Assembly: GCA_039029735.1 (NCBI GenBank)
Contig: JBCCFL010000017.1
Location: forward strand, 1 to 64,000
Length of the DNA: 64,000 nt
Direction of reading: 5' to 3'
From: CADEDH01 sp039029735
GTDB taxonomy: Bacteria; Actinomycetota; Acidimicrobiia; Acidimicrobiales; SZUA-35
How positions within the stretch are numbered: position 1 is the stretch's first letter; the number at the start of each line of letters is the position of its first letter. The notes under the pieces are model-generated. The model had not been told where the DNA came from. It saw only the letters and a program-made list of their open reading frames with translations, and made no database searches. This document shows, piece after piece, positions 1 through 9,758 of this stretch. Made by a program: the position numbers and the translations under genes.

Positions 1-395
1 CGGCGGTCGCGGGTCGAGTTGAGGCGACCGTCGGGAAACAACAGCCACACTGCACCCACGAGCCAGGTCATCACGAAGAACGGGGTGACGGTCACCAGGG
101 TCACCCAGGCCGCTGCGTCCTCCCGACCGCCACTGAACAGGGCCTCCGCGGTAACCAGGCCGGCGGCATTGAACGACCGGATGGCCGCAGCACACACCAG
201 GGCCAGACCGACCAGGTTTCCGGACCGGCGGATGAAGATCAATCGCCCGACGATGACGTAGAGACTCCAGGCCGCGAGATGCACGAGGTCGTAGCTGCGG
301 AGCACGATCGCGGTGGTGACAAAGGAGGCCACGTAGATGCCGGTGGCCAGGTCGAGCAGACGCCTCGTCCAGATCGGGTTCTCGAACAGCCTCAT
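1..395 (-). CDS. Truncated multi-helix membrane protein, N-terminal part (probable sensor-kinase relative)
   Basis: The gene starts at an ATG and runs off the left edge, so only about 131 residues are visible. They contain several hydrophobic helices and the segment LLFPDGRLNS, which closely matches LLFPNGRLPS in the neighbouring membrane sensor kinase. I infer a second member of the same membrane-sensor family. Its ATG overlaps the stop of the upstream kinase gene by 4 bases (ATGA), so the two are probably translationally coupled. Any kinase domain lies outside the window, so the function cannot be confirmed. Confidence 0.7.
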   Translation of the reverse strand, partial: MRLFENPIWTRRLLDLATGIYVASFVTTAIVLRSYDLVHLAAWSLYVIVGRLIFIRRSGNLVGLALVCAAAIRSFNAAGLVTAEALFSGGREDAAAWVTLVTVTPFFVMTWLVGAVWLLFPDGRLNSTRDR

Positions 396-2548
396 ACCGC
401 CGCCTCCACGACGTGCGCATCCCGCTCGGCGTCGACCTCGTCCGTGCCGGTGTCGAACTCGCTCCGGCCCAACACGTTCACCGCGCGAACGCTGCCCCCG
501 GGACTGGCCTCCACGGTGCTCGACCCGCCAAAGGCCTCGATGCGATCCGACACCGAGGCGAGATCCATCTCGGTGTCGGCGCCCTCGATGTCGATGCTGA
601 CGACGAGGCCCCCTCCCGCCTCGGCCACGGTGGCCAGCACTCCGGTGGCTCCCACCGCCCGCGCCCGGTCGATGGTCTCAACCACGCAGAAGTAGGCGGT
701 CTGTTCGCTCTGGCGGTCGTAACGGCCGAGGCTCGACACGGTGGCACTGAATGGAACGGGCGAGGAGCGCTCCACCGCTCGGAGGGCGGCCTGCAGCCCT
801 TCGGTGTCCAGGAGCGGAGGATAGATGCCATGCGCCACGGCCCGCAGGGCATCCACCGCGTGTTGGGTCTCCTCGGCCATCGACACCGCATAGCCCACGA
901 TCTGATCGGCGCCCTCCCGTTCGGCAACCGTCTTTGCGATACCCAGCTTGACCTTGAGCGCCACCACCTGTTGCTGTGCGCCGTCGTGCAGGTTGCGCTC
1001 CAATCGTTGCCGCTCCGCATCCTGCGTGGTGATCAACCGACGACGAGAGGCCCGCACCTCCATCGCCCGCTGCTCCAGTTGGCGATTGAGGGCGATGTTG
1101 CGCAACACCAGACCGGCCCCGGCAGCCACGTCGGCCAACAGGGCGCGGTCGGCCGGGGTGACCAGGTCGTTTGCGGGCTTGATGATGGTGAGTGAACCGA
1201 ACAGCTCGCCCCGGTGGATGACGGGATGGGAGGCGGCTCGTTCGTCGTTGGGGAGCGCGTCGACCGTGATCGATCCGGCGGTGCCGGGTCCCGTCTCGGG
1301 AAAGACGCCGTCGGCCTGAAGCCTGTCGCCGTTGGCCAGACGGACGATTGCTCGGTCGGCACCCGTGCCCCTGGCGATCAGCTGAGCCATGTCGGCGGTG
1401 CCGTCACCGTCGCCCAACGACAACGACGAGGTCACGTTCGACAGCACCTCGTATGGGCTGGCCCGGTCGCCGTAGACGATGCGGTTGGCCACCTGCTGGA
1501 GGCGGGCCCGGACCGGTTCGAACACCAGCGCCACCGCGGCGGCGGCCACGATGGGTAGCAGCAGACCAGGGTCGCCGTCCTCGGCCCCTCCGAACAGCAG
1601 GAGCGGGATACCCACCACCACCGCCGAATAGAGGCCGACAATCACCACGGCCAGGCCAACGTAGGTGGCCGATCTGGACAGGATCGAGTCGATCTCGTAG
1701 AGCCGGTACTTCGAGATCGCCACCCAGAACGACGCAATGAACAGGGCCAGCGGGATGAGGTAGGTGGTGTTCTCGAACGACACGTTGGCACCGCTCTCGA
1801 TGGCGAACCGCAGCAGCAAGGTGACCGCCAACAGGGCGCCGCCGAAGGCGATCCACCGGATCTGGTGCCTGATCTCGGCGTTGCCGATTCGGTAGCGCAT
1901 CACGAGGGCAACCACCGAAGCCAGGGCCCCGAGCAGCGCCAGGTTGATCATGAGTTCGATGAAGAACCCCAGGGCGCCGTTGGCCGAGGTGATCGGCTCC
2001 GTGCTCCACCGGTTGCTGTAGAAGAGGCTTGCGCCGACAGCCAGGGTGAGCGTCGTCGCCTGATACCAGCCGACCGGACGCCAGCGGCGTGACGGGAGCC
2101 GTCCGTTCGGAAACAGCAGCAACCCGAGCGAGAGCGGAGTGATGAGGGCCAGAATCCAAATCGAGGCCATCGTGCCCAAGCCGACGGCGGTCGGCCACGG
2201 CAGCTCGGCCGGAATTGCCGGGTTCTGGTTGCCCGGCTGGCTGAGGTCCTGGGCCAGGAGCTCCATCGGTGCGGTCAGAACGACGAGGGCCAGGCAGGCG
2301 GCGTAGACGCCGCCGAACAACGCGGCCACAGCGAAGGCCCACACCGAGCCGTTGCGTGGTTGGCGGGGGAACACCGTCCAGGCCAATACCCCGAACCCGA
2401 TCCCGACCGTGGCGTTGACCGGTGTCAGGGTCTCCCAGGCCAGATCCCAGCGGTCGGCCGCGACGGCCACCGCCAGACCCCCCGCCGCCATTGCGACCGC
2501 AAGGCCGGCAACGAGACGGCCGAGGCGGATCAACCACCGGTCGGTCAC
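392..2548 (-). CDS. Membrane sensor histidine kinase (HisKA_3 type) with degenerate ATPase domain
   Basis: A protein of about 718 residues with an N-terminal block of transmembrane helices, a GAF-like region in the middle, a HisKA_3 dimerisation segment and a C-terminal HATPase-like region. The phospho-acceptor segment ERNLHDGAQQQ (His near residue 521) is typical of the NarL/DesK class. The ATP-binding region is abnormal: where an N-box such as EALTNAAKHA is expected the protein has ETIDRARAVG, and the D-x-G-x-G box is replaced by SIDIEGAD. It may therefore be a pseudokinase. GTG is chosen as start because it forms a 4-base GTGA overlap with the stop of the response-regulator gene upstream; longer starts would read into that gene. 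Confidence 0.85.
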   Translation of the reverse strand: MTDRWLIRLGRLVAGLAVAMAAGGLAVAVAADRWDLAWETLTPVNATVGIGFGVLAWTVFPRQPRNGSVWAFAVAALFGGVYAACLALVVLTAPMELLAQDLSQPGNQNPAIPAELPWPTAVGLGTMASIWILALITPLSLGLLLFPNGRLPSRRWRPVGWYQATTLTLAVGASLFYSNRWSTEPITSANGALGFFIELMINLALLGALASVVALVMRYRIGNAEIRHQIRWIAFGGALLAVTLLLRFAIESGANVSFENTTYLIPLALFIASFWVAISKYRLYEIDSILSRSATYVGLAVVIVGLYSAVVVGIPLLLFGGAEDGDPGLLLPIVAAAAVALVFEPVRARLQQVANRIVYGDRASPYEVLSNVTSSLSLGDGDGTADMAQLIARGTGADRAIVRLANGDRLQADGVFPETGPGTAGSITVDALPNDERAASHPVIHRGELFGSLTIIKPANDLVTPADRALLADVAAGAGLVLRNIALNRQLEQRAMEVRASRRRLITTQDAERQRLERNLHDGAQQQVVALKVKLGIAKTVAEREGADQIVGYAVSMAEETQHAVDALRAVAHGIYPPLLDTEGLQAALRAVERSSPVPFSATVSSLGRYDRQSEQTAYFCVVETIDRARAVGATGVLATVAEAGGGLVVSIDIEGADTEMDLASVSDRIEAFGGSSTVEASPGGSVRAVNVLGRSEFDTGTDEVDAERDAHVVEAAV

Positions 2549-3849
2549 GGCTGCCTCGGCGGGAAGCGGTAGGCACCGACCGGGTTCTCCCGGCCCTTGA
2601 CCATGGACGGGTCCAGCTTGTCCGCTGCCGGGAGCCGGCTCAGGGCCGCCCAGGTCGGTTCGCTCAGCACGGTCTCCCCCGGCTCGGCCCATTGTTGGAG
2701 GCGCTGGGTCAGGTTCACGGTGTCGCCGACCATGGTGTACTCCAACCGCTCCTCCGACCCGAGTAGTGCGGCCGCCACGACCCCGGTCGAGATTCCGATC
2801 CCGAGCTCGAACACCGGGAGACCATCCCGGATCCAGTGCTCATTCAAGGAGCGCTGGGCGGCTTGCATGGCCTCGGCTGCGGTCACCGCCCGGTCGGCGT
2901 GATCGTCTGATGCCACCGGGGCGCCGAATACGGCCATCACGGCATCGCCGACAAACTGCATCACGGTTCCCTCCTCGTCCAAGATCGCACGGTTCATGGC
3001 CGCCCGGTGCTGATGGAGTTGCCCGGCCAGCGCGCTCGGGTCGGCGTGCTCGGCGATGGTCGTGTAGCCACGAATGTCGGACATCAACACCGACACGGTC
3101 AACTCCTCGGTCTCGCCCGGTCGACGCCCCTCCTCGACGATCTGGGCTGCGACCCCGCCCGGGAGGAGCCGACCGAGCGCCTCACCCTGCTCCTTGCGGT
3201 CGACGATCGCCCGCTGCAGCATCTTCAGCCGGTCCAGGCTGTCGGTCCGGCCTTCGGTCAGCCCCTGGGCAAGGCGTTCGAAGAGGGCTTCGATGGCGGC
3301 GTCGACGTCGGCCGGCGTTGTCTTCCGTTGGACGGCGATGGCCTTCACCGAACGGCCCTGGGCCACGTGATCCAACAAGTCCTCCTCGGCCGCTGACAGG
3401 GTGGCCTCGGCCCGCACGGGGTTGGACAGCCCCTCAACGATCTTGGGGTCGAGCATCGAGCCACCGGACGCCACCTCCCGCACCGCCCGGGCCAACTGGT
3501 CGCCCTCGCCCACCCGGTCCTTGAGGAGATAGGCATAGCCTGCTGCCCCTTCCGAGAGCAACGAGACCGCGTAGTCCGGGTCGTCGAACTGGGAGAGTAT
3601 GACCACTCCCGTGCCCGGGTTACGCTTCCGCACCTCCTTGGCGCCGTCGATCCCCTCCCGAGCGAAGTTGGGCGGCATGCGAATGTCGGTGACGATCACC
3701 TGCGGTTGGGTTGTGTTGGCCCCGTTCACCAGCTCGTCGTAGTCAGCGCCGACGCCGACGAGGGTCAGATCATCCTCCAACTCCAGGAGCACTCTGACAC
3801 CCTCGCGGACGATGAGGTTGTCGTCGGCGAGAAAGACGGTGATCGGCAT
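2545..3849 (-). CDS. Response regulator with receiver domain and class III adenylate/guanylate cyclase domain
   Basis: A 434-residue protein. Residues 1-125 form a receiver domain (acidic pair Asp10/Asp11, likely phospho-Asp55, Lys110). Residues 150-195 resemble a degenerate LuxR-type helix-turn-helix. Residues 250-430 are a class III nucleotide cyclase domain with metal-binding Asp258 and Asp302 and the transition-state pair Asn379/Arg383. The usual adenine-selecting Lys before FxGDAVMAVF is Gln298, and Thr372 is at the second selectivity position, so substrate choice is uncertain. The chosen ATG has GGAGC 5 bases upstream. It is the first gene of an operon with the membrane kinase, suggesting phosphorylation-controlled cyclic nucleotide synthesis. 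Confidence 0.88.
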   Translation of the reverse strand: MPITVFLADDNLIVREGVRVLLELEDDLTLVGVGADYDELVNGANTTQPQVIVTDIRMPPNFAREGIDGAKEVRKRNPGTGVVILSQFDDPDYAVSLLSEGAAGYAYLLKDRVGEGDQLARAVREVASGGSMLDPKIVEGLSNPVRAEATLSAAEEDLLDHVAQGRSVKAIAVQRKTTPADVDAAIEALFERLAQGLTEGRTDSLDRLKMLQRAIVDRKEQGEALGRLLPGGVAAQIVEEGRRPGETEELTVSVLMSDIRGYTTIAEHADPSALAGQLHQHRAAMNRAILDEEGTVMQFVGDAVMAVFGAPVASDDHADRAVTAAEAMQAAQRSLNEHWIRDGLPVFELGIGISTGVVAAALLGSEERLEYTMVGDTVNLTQRLQQWAEPGETVLSEPTWAALSRLPAADKLDPSMVKGRENPVGAYRFPPRQP

Positions 3850-4045
3850 CGATTGCTCCCGTGACAGGCGGCGTGGTTGGTTCCACTGTCCTGGAACGAC
3901 GTCGGTGAAACCAGCGTGCGAGCGCGCAACGTCGGAGGGTGCTGGCACGTAGAGATCTGCGGGGAAGCACCCTGGGCGGTGGGACCTGCTCGGCGCACGC
4001 TGGTACGCAGCCGGCCTCAGGAGGCAGACCGAGAGAACCCGGAGA

Positions 4046-5278
4046 TCAGCCGGGGAACGGATCAGGCAGCGAGCGCCACTCGGACCACTCCTGGCTGAGT
4101 TCGGACGAGTTGAGCAGGCACGACTCGAAGTCGGCCTTGATCGCAGCTTCGTCCATGTCGGCGCCGATGATCACGATCTCCTGGCGTCGGTCGCCCCACG
4201 GATCCTCCATGCTTTCGAGGATCTCTGTTCTGGCTTGCGGGTCAGCTGGCCACCGTGAGTTGTCGACCGCCGACCACCAGTAGCCGAGCGGCCGCAGACC
4301 TGTCATACGGCCGGCCTTGGACAGTTCCCAGGCCTGCTCCGGGCGAGTCGCAATCCACGAGAAGCCCTTCATCCGCAAGGCGCCGGGCCATCCGCGTGAC
4401 AGCAGCGCATGCAGCCGCTCGGGGTGGAACGGCTCTCGGGCTCGCCACACGAAGCTCGTCACCCCGTACTCCTCGGTCTCGGGGTTCTCCTCGCCTCGCA
4501 TCGTGGCCATCCAGCCGGCAGCCTTCTCGGCTTCGTCGAAGTCGAACCGGCCGGTGTCGAGCACGTCGTCGAGGGCGACCTTGCCGAACGATGTCGTGAC
4601 CACGTCCGCCCGCGGGTTGAGCCCCTGCAGGATGGCAACCAACCGCTGAGCGTCGGCCTCGGACACGAGGTCGACCTTGTTCACGATGATCGTGTCGGCG
4701 AACTCGACCTGATCGACCAGCAGCTCGGCGATGCTGCGCCGGTCCTCCTCACCCACGGCGAGGCCGCGAGTCTTGAGATAGTCGATGGCTTGATAGTCGT
4801 GGAGGAAGGCCGCCGCGTCGACGGTGGTCACCATCGTGTCGAGCCGGGCAACGTCGGCGAGCGCCACCCCGAGCTCGTCGGTGAACACGAAGGTCTCGGC
4901 CACCGGCAACGGCTCGGAGATACCGGTGGACTCGATGAGCAGGTAGTCGAAGCGGCCTTCACGAGCGAGCTTCGCCACCTCGACGAGGAGGTCCTCCCGA
5001 AGGGTGCAGCAGATGCAGCCATTGCTCATCTCGACGAGACGTTCCTCGACGCGGTCGAGATGAGCGTCGCCGTCGGCCACGAGCTGTGCGTCGATGTTGA
5101 CCTCGGACATGTCGTTGACGATCACGGCGACACGCTTGCCCTCCCGATTGGAGAGCACATGATTCAACAGCGTGGTCTTGCCTGATCCGAGAAAGCCGGA
5201 CAACACCGTGACGGGGAGGCGACCATCTGAGCGGTCGTCAGCGGACGGACGGGGTGGGGCGGCGGGCATGCCGAGCAT
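4046..5278 (-). CDS. COG0523 (CobW/ZigA-like) GTP-dependent zinc metallochaperone
   Basis: About 410 residues. The G3E-family GTPase domain begins near residue 20 with the Walker A motif GFLGSGKTTLL; next comes the metal-binding CxCC motif in SNGCICCTLRED, then the ESTGISEPLPVAETF segment characteristic of the ZigA/YciC branch, and the NKVDLV guanine-specificity motif. The C-terminal half is the CobW_C domain. Members deliver zinc to client proteins under zinc limitation. The start is taken at ATG 5278; a second ATG lies three codons in and neither has a clear Shine-Dalgarno. A Zur-like palindrome sits 14 bases upstream, consistent with zinc-responsive control. The RiPP cassette lies directly upstream on the same strand. 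Confidence 0.9.
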   Translation of the reverse strand: MLGMPAAPPRPSADDRSDGRLPVTVLSGFLGSGKTTLLNHVLSNREGKRVAVIVNDMSEVNIDAQLVADGDAHLDRVEERLVEMSNGCICCTLREDLLVEVAKLAREGRFDYLLIESTGISEPLPVAETFVFTDELGVALADVARLDTMVTTVDAAAFLHDYQAIDYLKTRGLAVGEEDRRSIAELLVDQVEFADTIIVNKVDLVSEADAQRLVAILQGLNPRADVVTTSFGKVALDDVLDTGRFDFDEAEKAAGWMATMRGEENPETEEYGVTSFVWRAREPFHPERLHALLSRGWPGALRMKGFSWIATRPEQAWELSKAGRMTGLRPLGYWWSAVDNSRWPADPQARTEILESMEDPWGDRRQEIVIIGADMDEAAIKADFESCLLNSSELSQEWSEWRSLPDPFPG

Positions 5279-5291
5279 GCTAGCCGCGTAA

Positions 5292-5306
5292 TGAGAATCA
5301 TTCTTG
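5292..5306 (-). promoter_or_regulatory. Candidate Zur/Fur-type operator upstream of the CobW-like gene
   Basis: The plus strand contains AATGAGAATCATT, a near-perfect palindrome centred at 5297-5298. Read as TGAGAATCATTCTTG it keeps the AATCATT core and one TGA arm of actinobacterial Zur boxes (TGAAAATCATTTTCA). It lies 14 bases upstream of the metallochaperone ATG, where it could block initiation. COG0523 genes are frequent Zur targets. The assignment is by motif resemblance only. Confidence 0.55.
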
Positions 5307-5354
5307 GTCCCGACGTTTGCTTCCACCGCGCTGTGCTCACCCGCCGGGCGCCGG

Positions 5355-5938
5355 CTACAGCCCTGCGATCTGGACCTCGAAGTCGTGGGCGCAGGCTCCG
5401 CCATCACCCGTCCATGTGCCATCGGAGGGTGCGAGCACGCCGCTGTCACCGTCGAGGCCACAGAAGTCCTTGACGCAGTGGTCGACGTCGCACACGTCGA
5501 CGCCACACACATCTCCGGCGCAGACGTTCACGGTGCAGATGTCGATTCCACAAGCAGCGCCCGCACAGCCATCGGCACCACAGGCCCCGCCACCGACCAG
5601 ATTGCCAACGCAGGCATCACCGCCGCAGGCATCGATGCCGCAGCCATCGGCAGCGCACCCGTCTGCGCCGCAGGCGGCACCAACGCACGCATCGCCGACG
5701 CAACCCTCCAACCCGCAGATGTCCAGCCCGCAGGCCTCCGCACCACACAGCTCGCTCTCACATGCGTTGCCAGGGCAGGGATCATCGTCGTCGCCCCCGG
5801 TCCCGCCTCCAGGAGGAGGCCAGTTCTCCCAGATGTCGCCGAGATCCGGGATGTCCCCGGCGGCAACTTCGGCCTCAACGGCCTGCCACAGGGTTGCGTA
5901 GTAGCGGCTCGCTGGATTCGAGACCTTCACGACGAACT

Positions 5939-5942
<4 letters not shown>
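5355..5942 (-). CDS. Cys-every-fifth RiPP precursor peptide (CefA-like)
   Basis: A 195-residue peptide. Residues 1-40 form a leader-like segment (MKFVVKVSNP..), residues 42-55 are a Pro/Gly/Asp linker, and the core has Cys at 56, 61, 66 and every fifth position to 161, with one gap at 116; a last Cys is at 184. The repeat is C-(G/V/A)-x-(D/E/N/A)-x, for example CGADG and CGIDA. The start is TTG: it overlaps the maturase stop (TTGA) and GGGGAGGG lies just upstream, so it should be translated together with the maturase. Longer in-frame starts would lie inside the maturase gene. I recall an NCBIfam name 'Cys-every-fifth RiPP peptide CefA' but could not check it. The modification is unknown; thioether cross-links are a reasonable inference. 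Confidence 0.85.
5460..5777 (-). repeat. 15-base periodic repeat encoding Cys-x4 pentapeptides
   Basis: Cysteine codons recur every 15 bases across 22 repeat positions, with one missing. The other codons vary (GAT/GAC/GAG, GGC/GCC/GTC), so the spacing is conserved at protein level, not as an exact DNA repeat. This fits selection on the peptide rather than a recent slippage expansion. Confidence 0.9.
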
Positions 5943-7431
<1,489 letters not shown>

Positions 7432-7441
<10 letters not shown>

Positions 7442-7737
7442 GAGGACTTCACGTCTCGGGCGACGCTTTCGAAGATGTCGGCTTGGGCGGCGGCAACCAG
7501 CTTCCGCATCTCGGCCTCAGAGGCCGGCTTCGGCTGGGCCTCGATTCGGCGGCGTACCTGTTCGACCACCTCTTCGATGCCCTCGGGCGTGGGCCGCACC
7601 GCAGACCGTTGGATCTGCTCCGACGCCTGGGCATTGACCTGCACCATCAGCTCGACGAACTGCTCGACCGTCAGCTCCTGAATCCGCATGTCGGGCCGTA
7701 CGCCGTCGACATTGATTCGGATACTTGCCATGACCAC
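7432..7737 (-). CDS. Small helical protein heading the Cys-rich RiPP operon
   Basis: A 101-residue, mostly helical, acidic protein with no cysteine and no membrane segment (IQELTVEQFVELMVQ, IEEVVEQVRRRIE). It matches no family I recognise. It is the first gene of a three-gene unit whose reading frames overlap by 10 and 4 bases, so it probably takes part in precursor recognition, regulation or maturase stabilisation. The GTG start has GGAG with a 7-base spacer; an ATG two codons later is the alternative. A sigma-70-like promoter lies just upstream. Confidence 0.75.
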
Positions 7738-7760
7738 CCCGTATCTCCGTGACTAGCACG

Positions 7761-7790
7761 AGTATCGATGTCTGGTTCGACAAGCGTCAA
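7761..7790 (-). promoter_or_regulatory. Sigma-70-like promoter of the RiPP operon
   Basis: On the minus strand TTGACG (7790-7785) is followed after 18 bases by GATACT (7766-7761). Transcription would begin about 15-20 bases before the first gene of the cassette, leaving a short leader with GGAG. It is one of the few places in the window with both a -35 and a -10 match. Confidence 0.6.
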
Positions 7791-7823
7791 CTGAAACGAA
7801 GAAACGCAGGGTTCGCGGATCGA

Positions 7824-8690
7824 TCAGCCAGGCACCCGGCCTCTTGTCAGTTCGGTCTGGATCGTCTCGACCAGGGCGGCCACGGCGTCGGGCTGTTCGC
7901 CGGGCACGGTTCGCAGCACCTGCACCACCTCGGGCAGCGGAGCGAGATCGACTGGGGGCCGCCACTCCACCACGTTCTCGCCGAGGTAGCGGCTGCTCAT
8001 GACGGCTACCCCAATGCCGGCGTCGACCGCGGCCCGCACATCGATTGAGGCGGCCGCGGAGAACACCGTGGTGAAGTCGATCCCTGCGTCGTGGAGGATC
8101 TTGTGGGTGAAGCCGTTGTAGTAGCAGTGCTCCCCGAAGTCGATCGTTGGCAACGGCGCCTCCCGCCGTTGCTCCCCCGCCGCAGTGACCCACACCAGAT
8201 CCTCCGACCACAGCACGATGTCGGTCGGGCGCACCCGATCCTCGGTCACCTGGATGATGGCGATGTCGATCCCGCCGTGGTCGACCTGATCCACGATGCT
8301 GCCGGTGTGGTCGAGCGCGAACTCCACGTGGGCCATGGGGTGCCGCAGCTTGAAGGTGCCGAGTAGCGAAGCGATCTCACACAGGTTCACCTCACCGTTG
8401 CTCGACAGCTTCACGGTGCCGGTCAGATCAGAGCTCTCCAGACGGGCCACGGCGTTGTCATGGATCTCGACCAGGGCCCGGGCGTCGGCCAACAGGGCCC
8501 TCCCGTCACGGGTCAGCCGGAGGTCGTGGCCGTCACGGATGAGCAACGGCCGCCCCACCCGTTCCTCCAGCCGCTGCACCTTGCGGCTCACGGCCGACTG
8601 CGTCATGTGAAGGCGTTCCGCCGCCCGCGTCATCCCGCCGTGGTCGAGTACCGCCAGCAAGGTTCGGAGCGACTCGATGTCGAGCTGCAT
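7824..8690 (-). CDS. LysR-family transcriptional regulator
   Basis: 288 residues. An N-terminal winged helix (LRTLLAVLDHGGMTRAAERLHMTQSAVSRKVQRLEERVG) is followed by a periplasmic-binding-protein-like effector domain. The ATG is placed 7 bases after a minus-strand TAGAAT with no Shine-Dalgarno, suggesting a leaderless transcript. A small gene is transcribed divergently from an overlapping promoter and is a possible target, as is usual for LysR pairs. Ligand unknown. It is transcribed toward the RiPP operon on the same strand, but its stop is 86 bases before that operon's start and the operon has its own promoter. Confidence 0.9.
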   Translation of the reverse strand: MQLDIESLRTLLAVLDHGGMTRAAERLHMTQSAVSRKVQRLEERVGRPLLIRDGHDLRLTRDGRALLADARALVEIHDNAVARLESSDLTGTVKLSSNGEVNLCEIASLLGTFKLRHPMAHVEFALDHTGSIVDQVDHGGIDIAIIQVTEDRVRPTDIVLWSEDLVWVTAAGEQRREAPLPTIDFGEHCYYNGFTHKILHDAGIDFTTVFSAAASIDVRAAVDAGIGVAVMSSRYLGENVVEWRPPVDLAPLPEVVQVLRTVPGEQPDAVAALVETIQTELTRGRVPG

Positions 8691-8697
8691 ACCCCCA

Positions 8698-8707
8698 ATT
8701 CTAGCGT
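8698..8707. promoter_or_regulatory. Overlapping divergent -10 elements sharing CTAG
   Basis: Minus-strand TAGAAT (8703-8698) lies 7 bases before the LysR ATG. Plus-strand TAGCGT (8702-8707) lies 7 bases before the ATG at 8715. The two hexamers overlap at the CTAG palindrome, so RNA polymerase could serve only one direction at a time. Confidence 0.55.
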
Positions 8708-8714
8708 TGAAGTC

Positions 8715-9077
8715 ATGACGGCGGGGAATGAAAACCATCAAGACATGTCGCTTGAGAATGGCGAGGGCCGGGCGGACAATCAGGTCATGAGCCACTCCAC
8801 CCCACCGAACCAGCTCCGCGAGGCCATGGGCCCGGGCTACCAGGTCGCCGTTCTCCGAGACGACGCCGTGCTCGCCGAACTCGTCCAACCGGCCACACTC
8901 CGGACGAGCCGCAGCCGCTCCTGGCCTCGACGGCCATGGCTCCGACTGCTCGTCATCACCCCCATCGAGCGCCTCAGGAACCTCCGGCACGCGGCCGGGC
9001 GACACCCTATGGCCCGCCCCGTTCGCAGTGCGAACCTGCAGCCCCGACCTCTTCACCCAGGCAACGTCAACCCCTGA
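8715..9077 (+). CDS. Small hypothetical protein divergent from the LysR regulator
   Basis: 120 residues from the ATG at 8715 (a second in-frame ATG is at 8787, giving 96). The central part (GPGYQVAVLRDDAVLAELVQP) has high third-position GC and looks coding; the C-terminal part is basic (SRSRSWPRRPWLRLLVI). No family recognised and no clear signal peptide. The case for expression is the TAGCGT hexamer 7 bases before the first ATG, the same arrangement as at other leaderless genes here, and the divergent LysR partner. It could be a spurious frame. Confidence 0.45.
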   Translation: MTAGNENHQDMSLENGEGRADNQVMSHSTPPNQLREAMGPGYQVAVLRDDAVLAELVQPATLRTSRSRSWPRRPWLRLLVITPIERLRNLRHAAGRHPMARPVRSANLQPRPLHPGNVNP

Positions 9078-9116
9078 TCGCCACCCGGCGGATCGTAGGC
9101 ACAGCAGGGCGCTGAG

Positions 9117-9122
9117 TAGCCT
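9117..9122 (+). promoter_or_regulatory. Leaderless-type -10 (TAGCCT) of the YczE-like gene
   Basis: TAGCCT lies 6 bases before the GTG start at 9129 and there is no Shine-Dalgarno between them, so the transcript probably begins at the start codon. Confidence 0.5.
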
Positions 9123-9128
9123 GCGCCG

Positions 9129-9758
9129 GTGCTTCCGTGGACGGTGCAGATGCGACGGGTGCCGCGGCTCGTGGTGGGCCTCGTGATCTTCGGGGCTGGC
9201 GCCGCATGCGCCGTGGCCGGCGACTGGGGGCTCCCCGGCTGGGACGTGTTCCATCAGGGCCTCTCGACGCAGACCCCACTCTCGATCGGTGGCGCCACCA
9301 TCGCCGTGGGCGCCGTGCTCCTGCTCGCCATGGTGGCCCTGCGTGAACCGATCGGGATCGGCACCATCGGCAACGTGATCATCATCGGCCTCTCGGTCGA
9401 CGCCACGCTCTGGCTCCTCGACAACCCGACCAACCCGTGGTTCCGGGCCGGCCTCACACTTGCCAGCCCGCTCATCGTGGCGATCGGGTCGGGCCTCTAT
9501 CTCGGAGTGCGCCTCGGCTCCGGCCCGCGAGACGGGATCATGACCGCCCTCGGCCGGCGCGGCGTGACCCTCTGGAAGGCCCGCTTCGGGATCGAAGCCA
9601 GCGCACTGATCGCCGGTGTCATCCTCGGCGGCACCGTGGGCTGGGGCACCATCTGGTTCCTCGTCGCCATCGGCCCCGCCGTGCAGGCCGCACTCCGGAT
9701 GCTGTCGGTGCCACTCGCTCCCGGCGAAGCCGATGCGGTCGCTATGAGGAAGCCATGA
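9129..9758 (+). CDS. YczE/YitT-family integral membrane protein
   Basis: 209 residues with about five hydrophobic helices. The segment GDWGLPGWDVFHQGLS near residue 30 and GVRLGSGPRDGIMTALGRR near residue 125 are the signature segments of YczE-like membrane proteins. Family function is unsettled. The gene is monocistronic, converges on the Rieske-GltB gene and overlaps its 3' end by 17 bases. An ATG seven codons in is an alternative start. Confidence 0.8.
   Translation: MLPWTVQMRRVPRLVVGLVIFGAGAACAVAGDWGLPGWDVFHQGLSTQTPLSIGGATIAVGAVLLLAMVALREPIGIGTIGNVIIIGLSVDATLWLLDNPTNPWFRAGLTLASPLIVAIGSGLYLGVRLGSGPRDGIMTALGRRGVTLWKARFGIEASALIAGVILGGTVGWGTIWFLVAIGPAVQAALRMLSVPLAPGEADAVAMRKP

Noticed and set aside
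5460..5777. CRISPR-like periodic repeat
   Set aside because: Period of 15 bases with variable sequence and fixed cysteine codons; it is coding.
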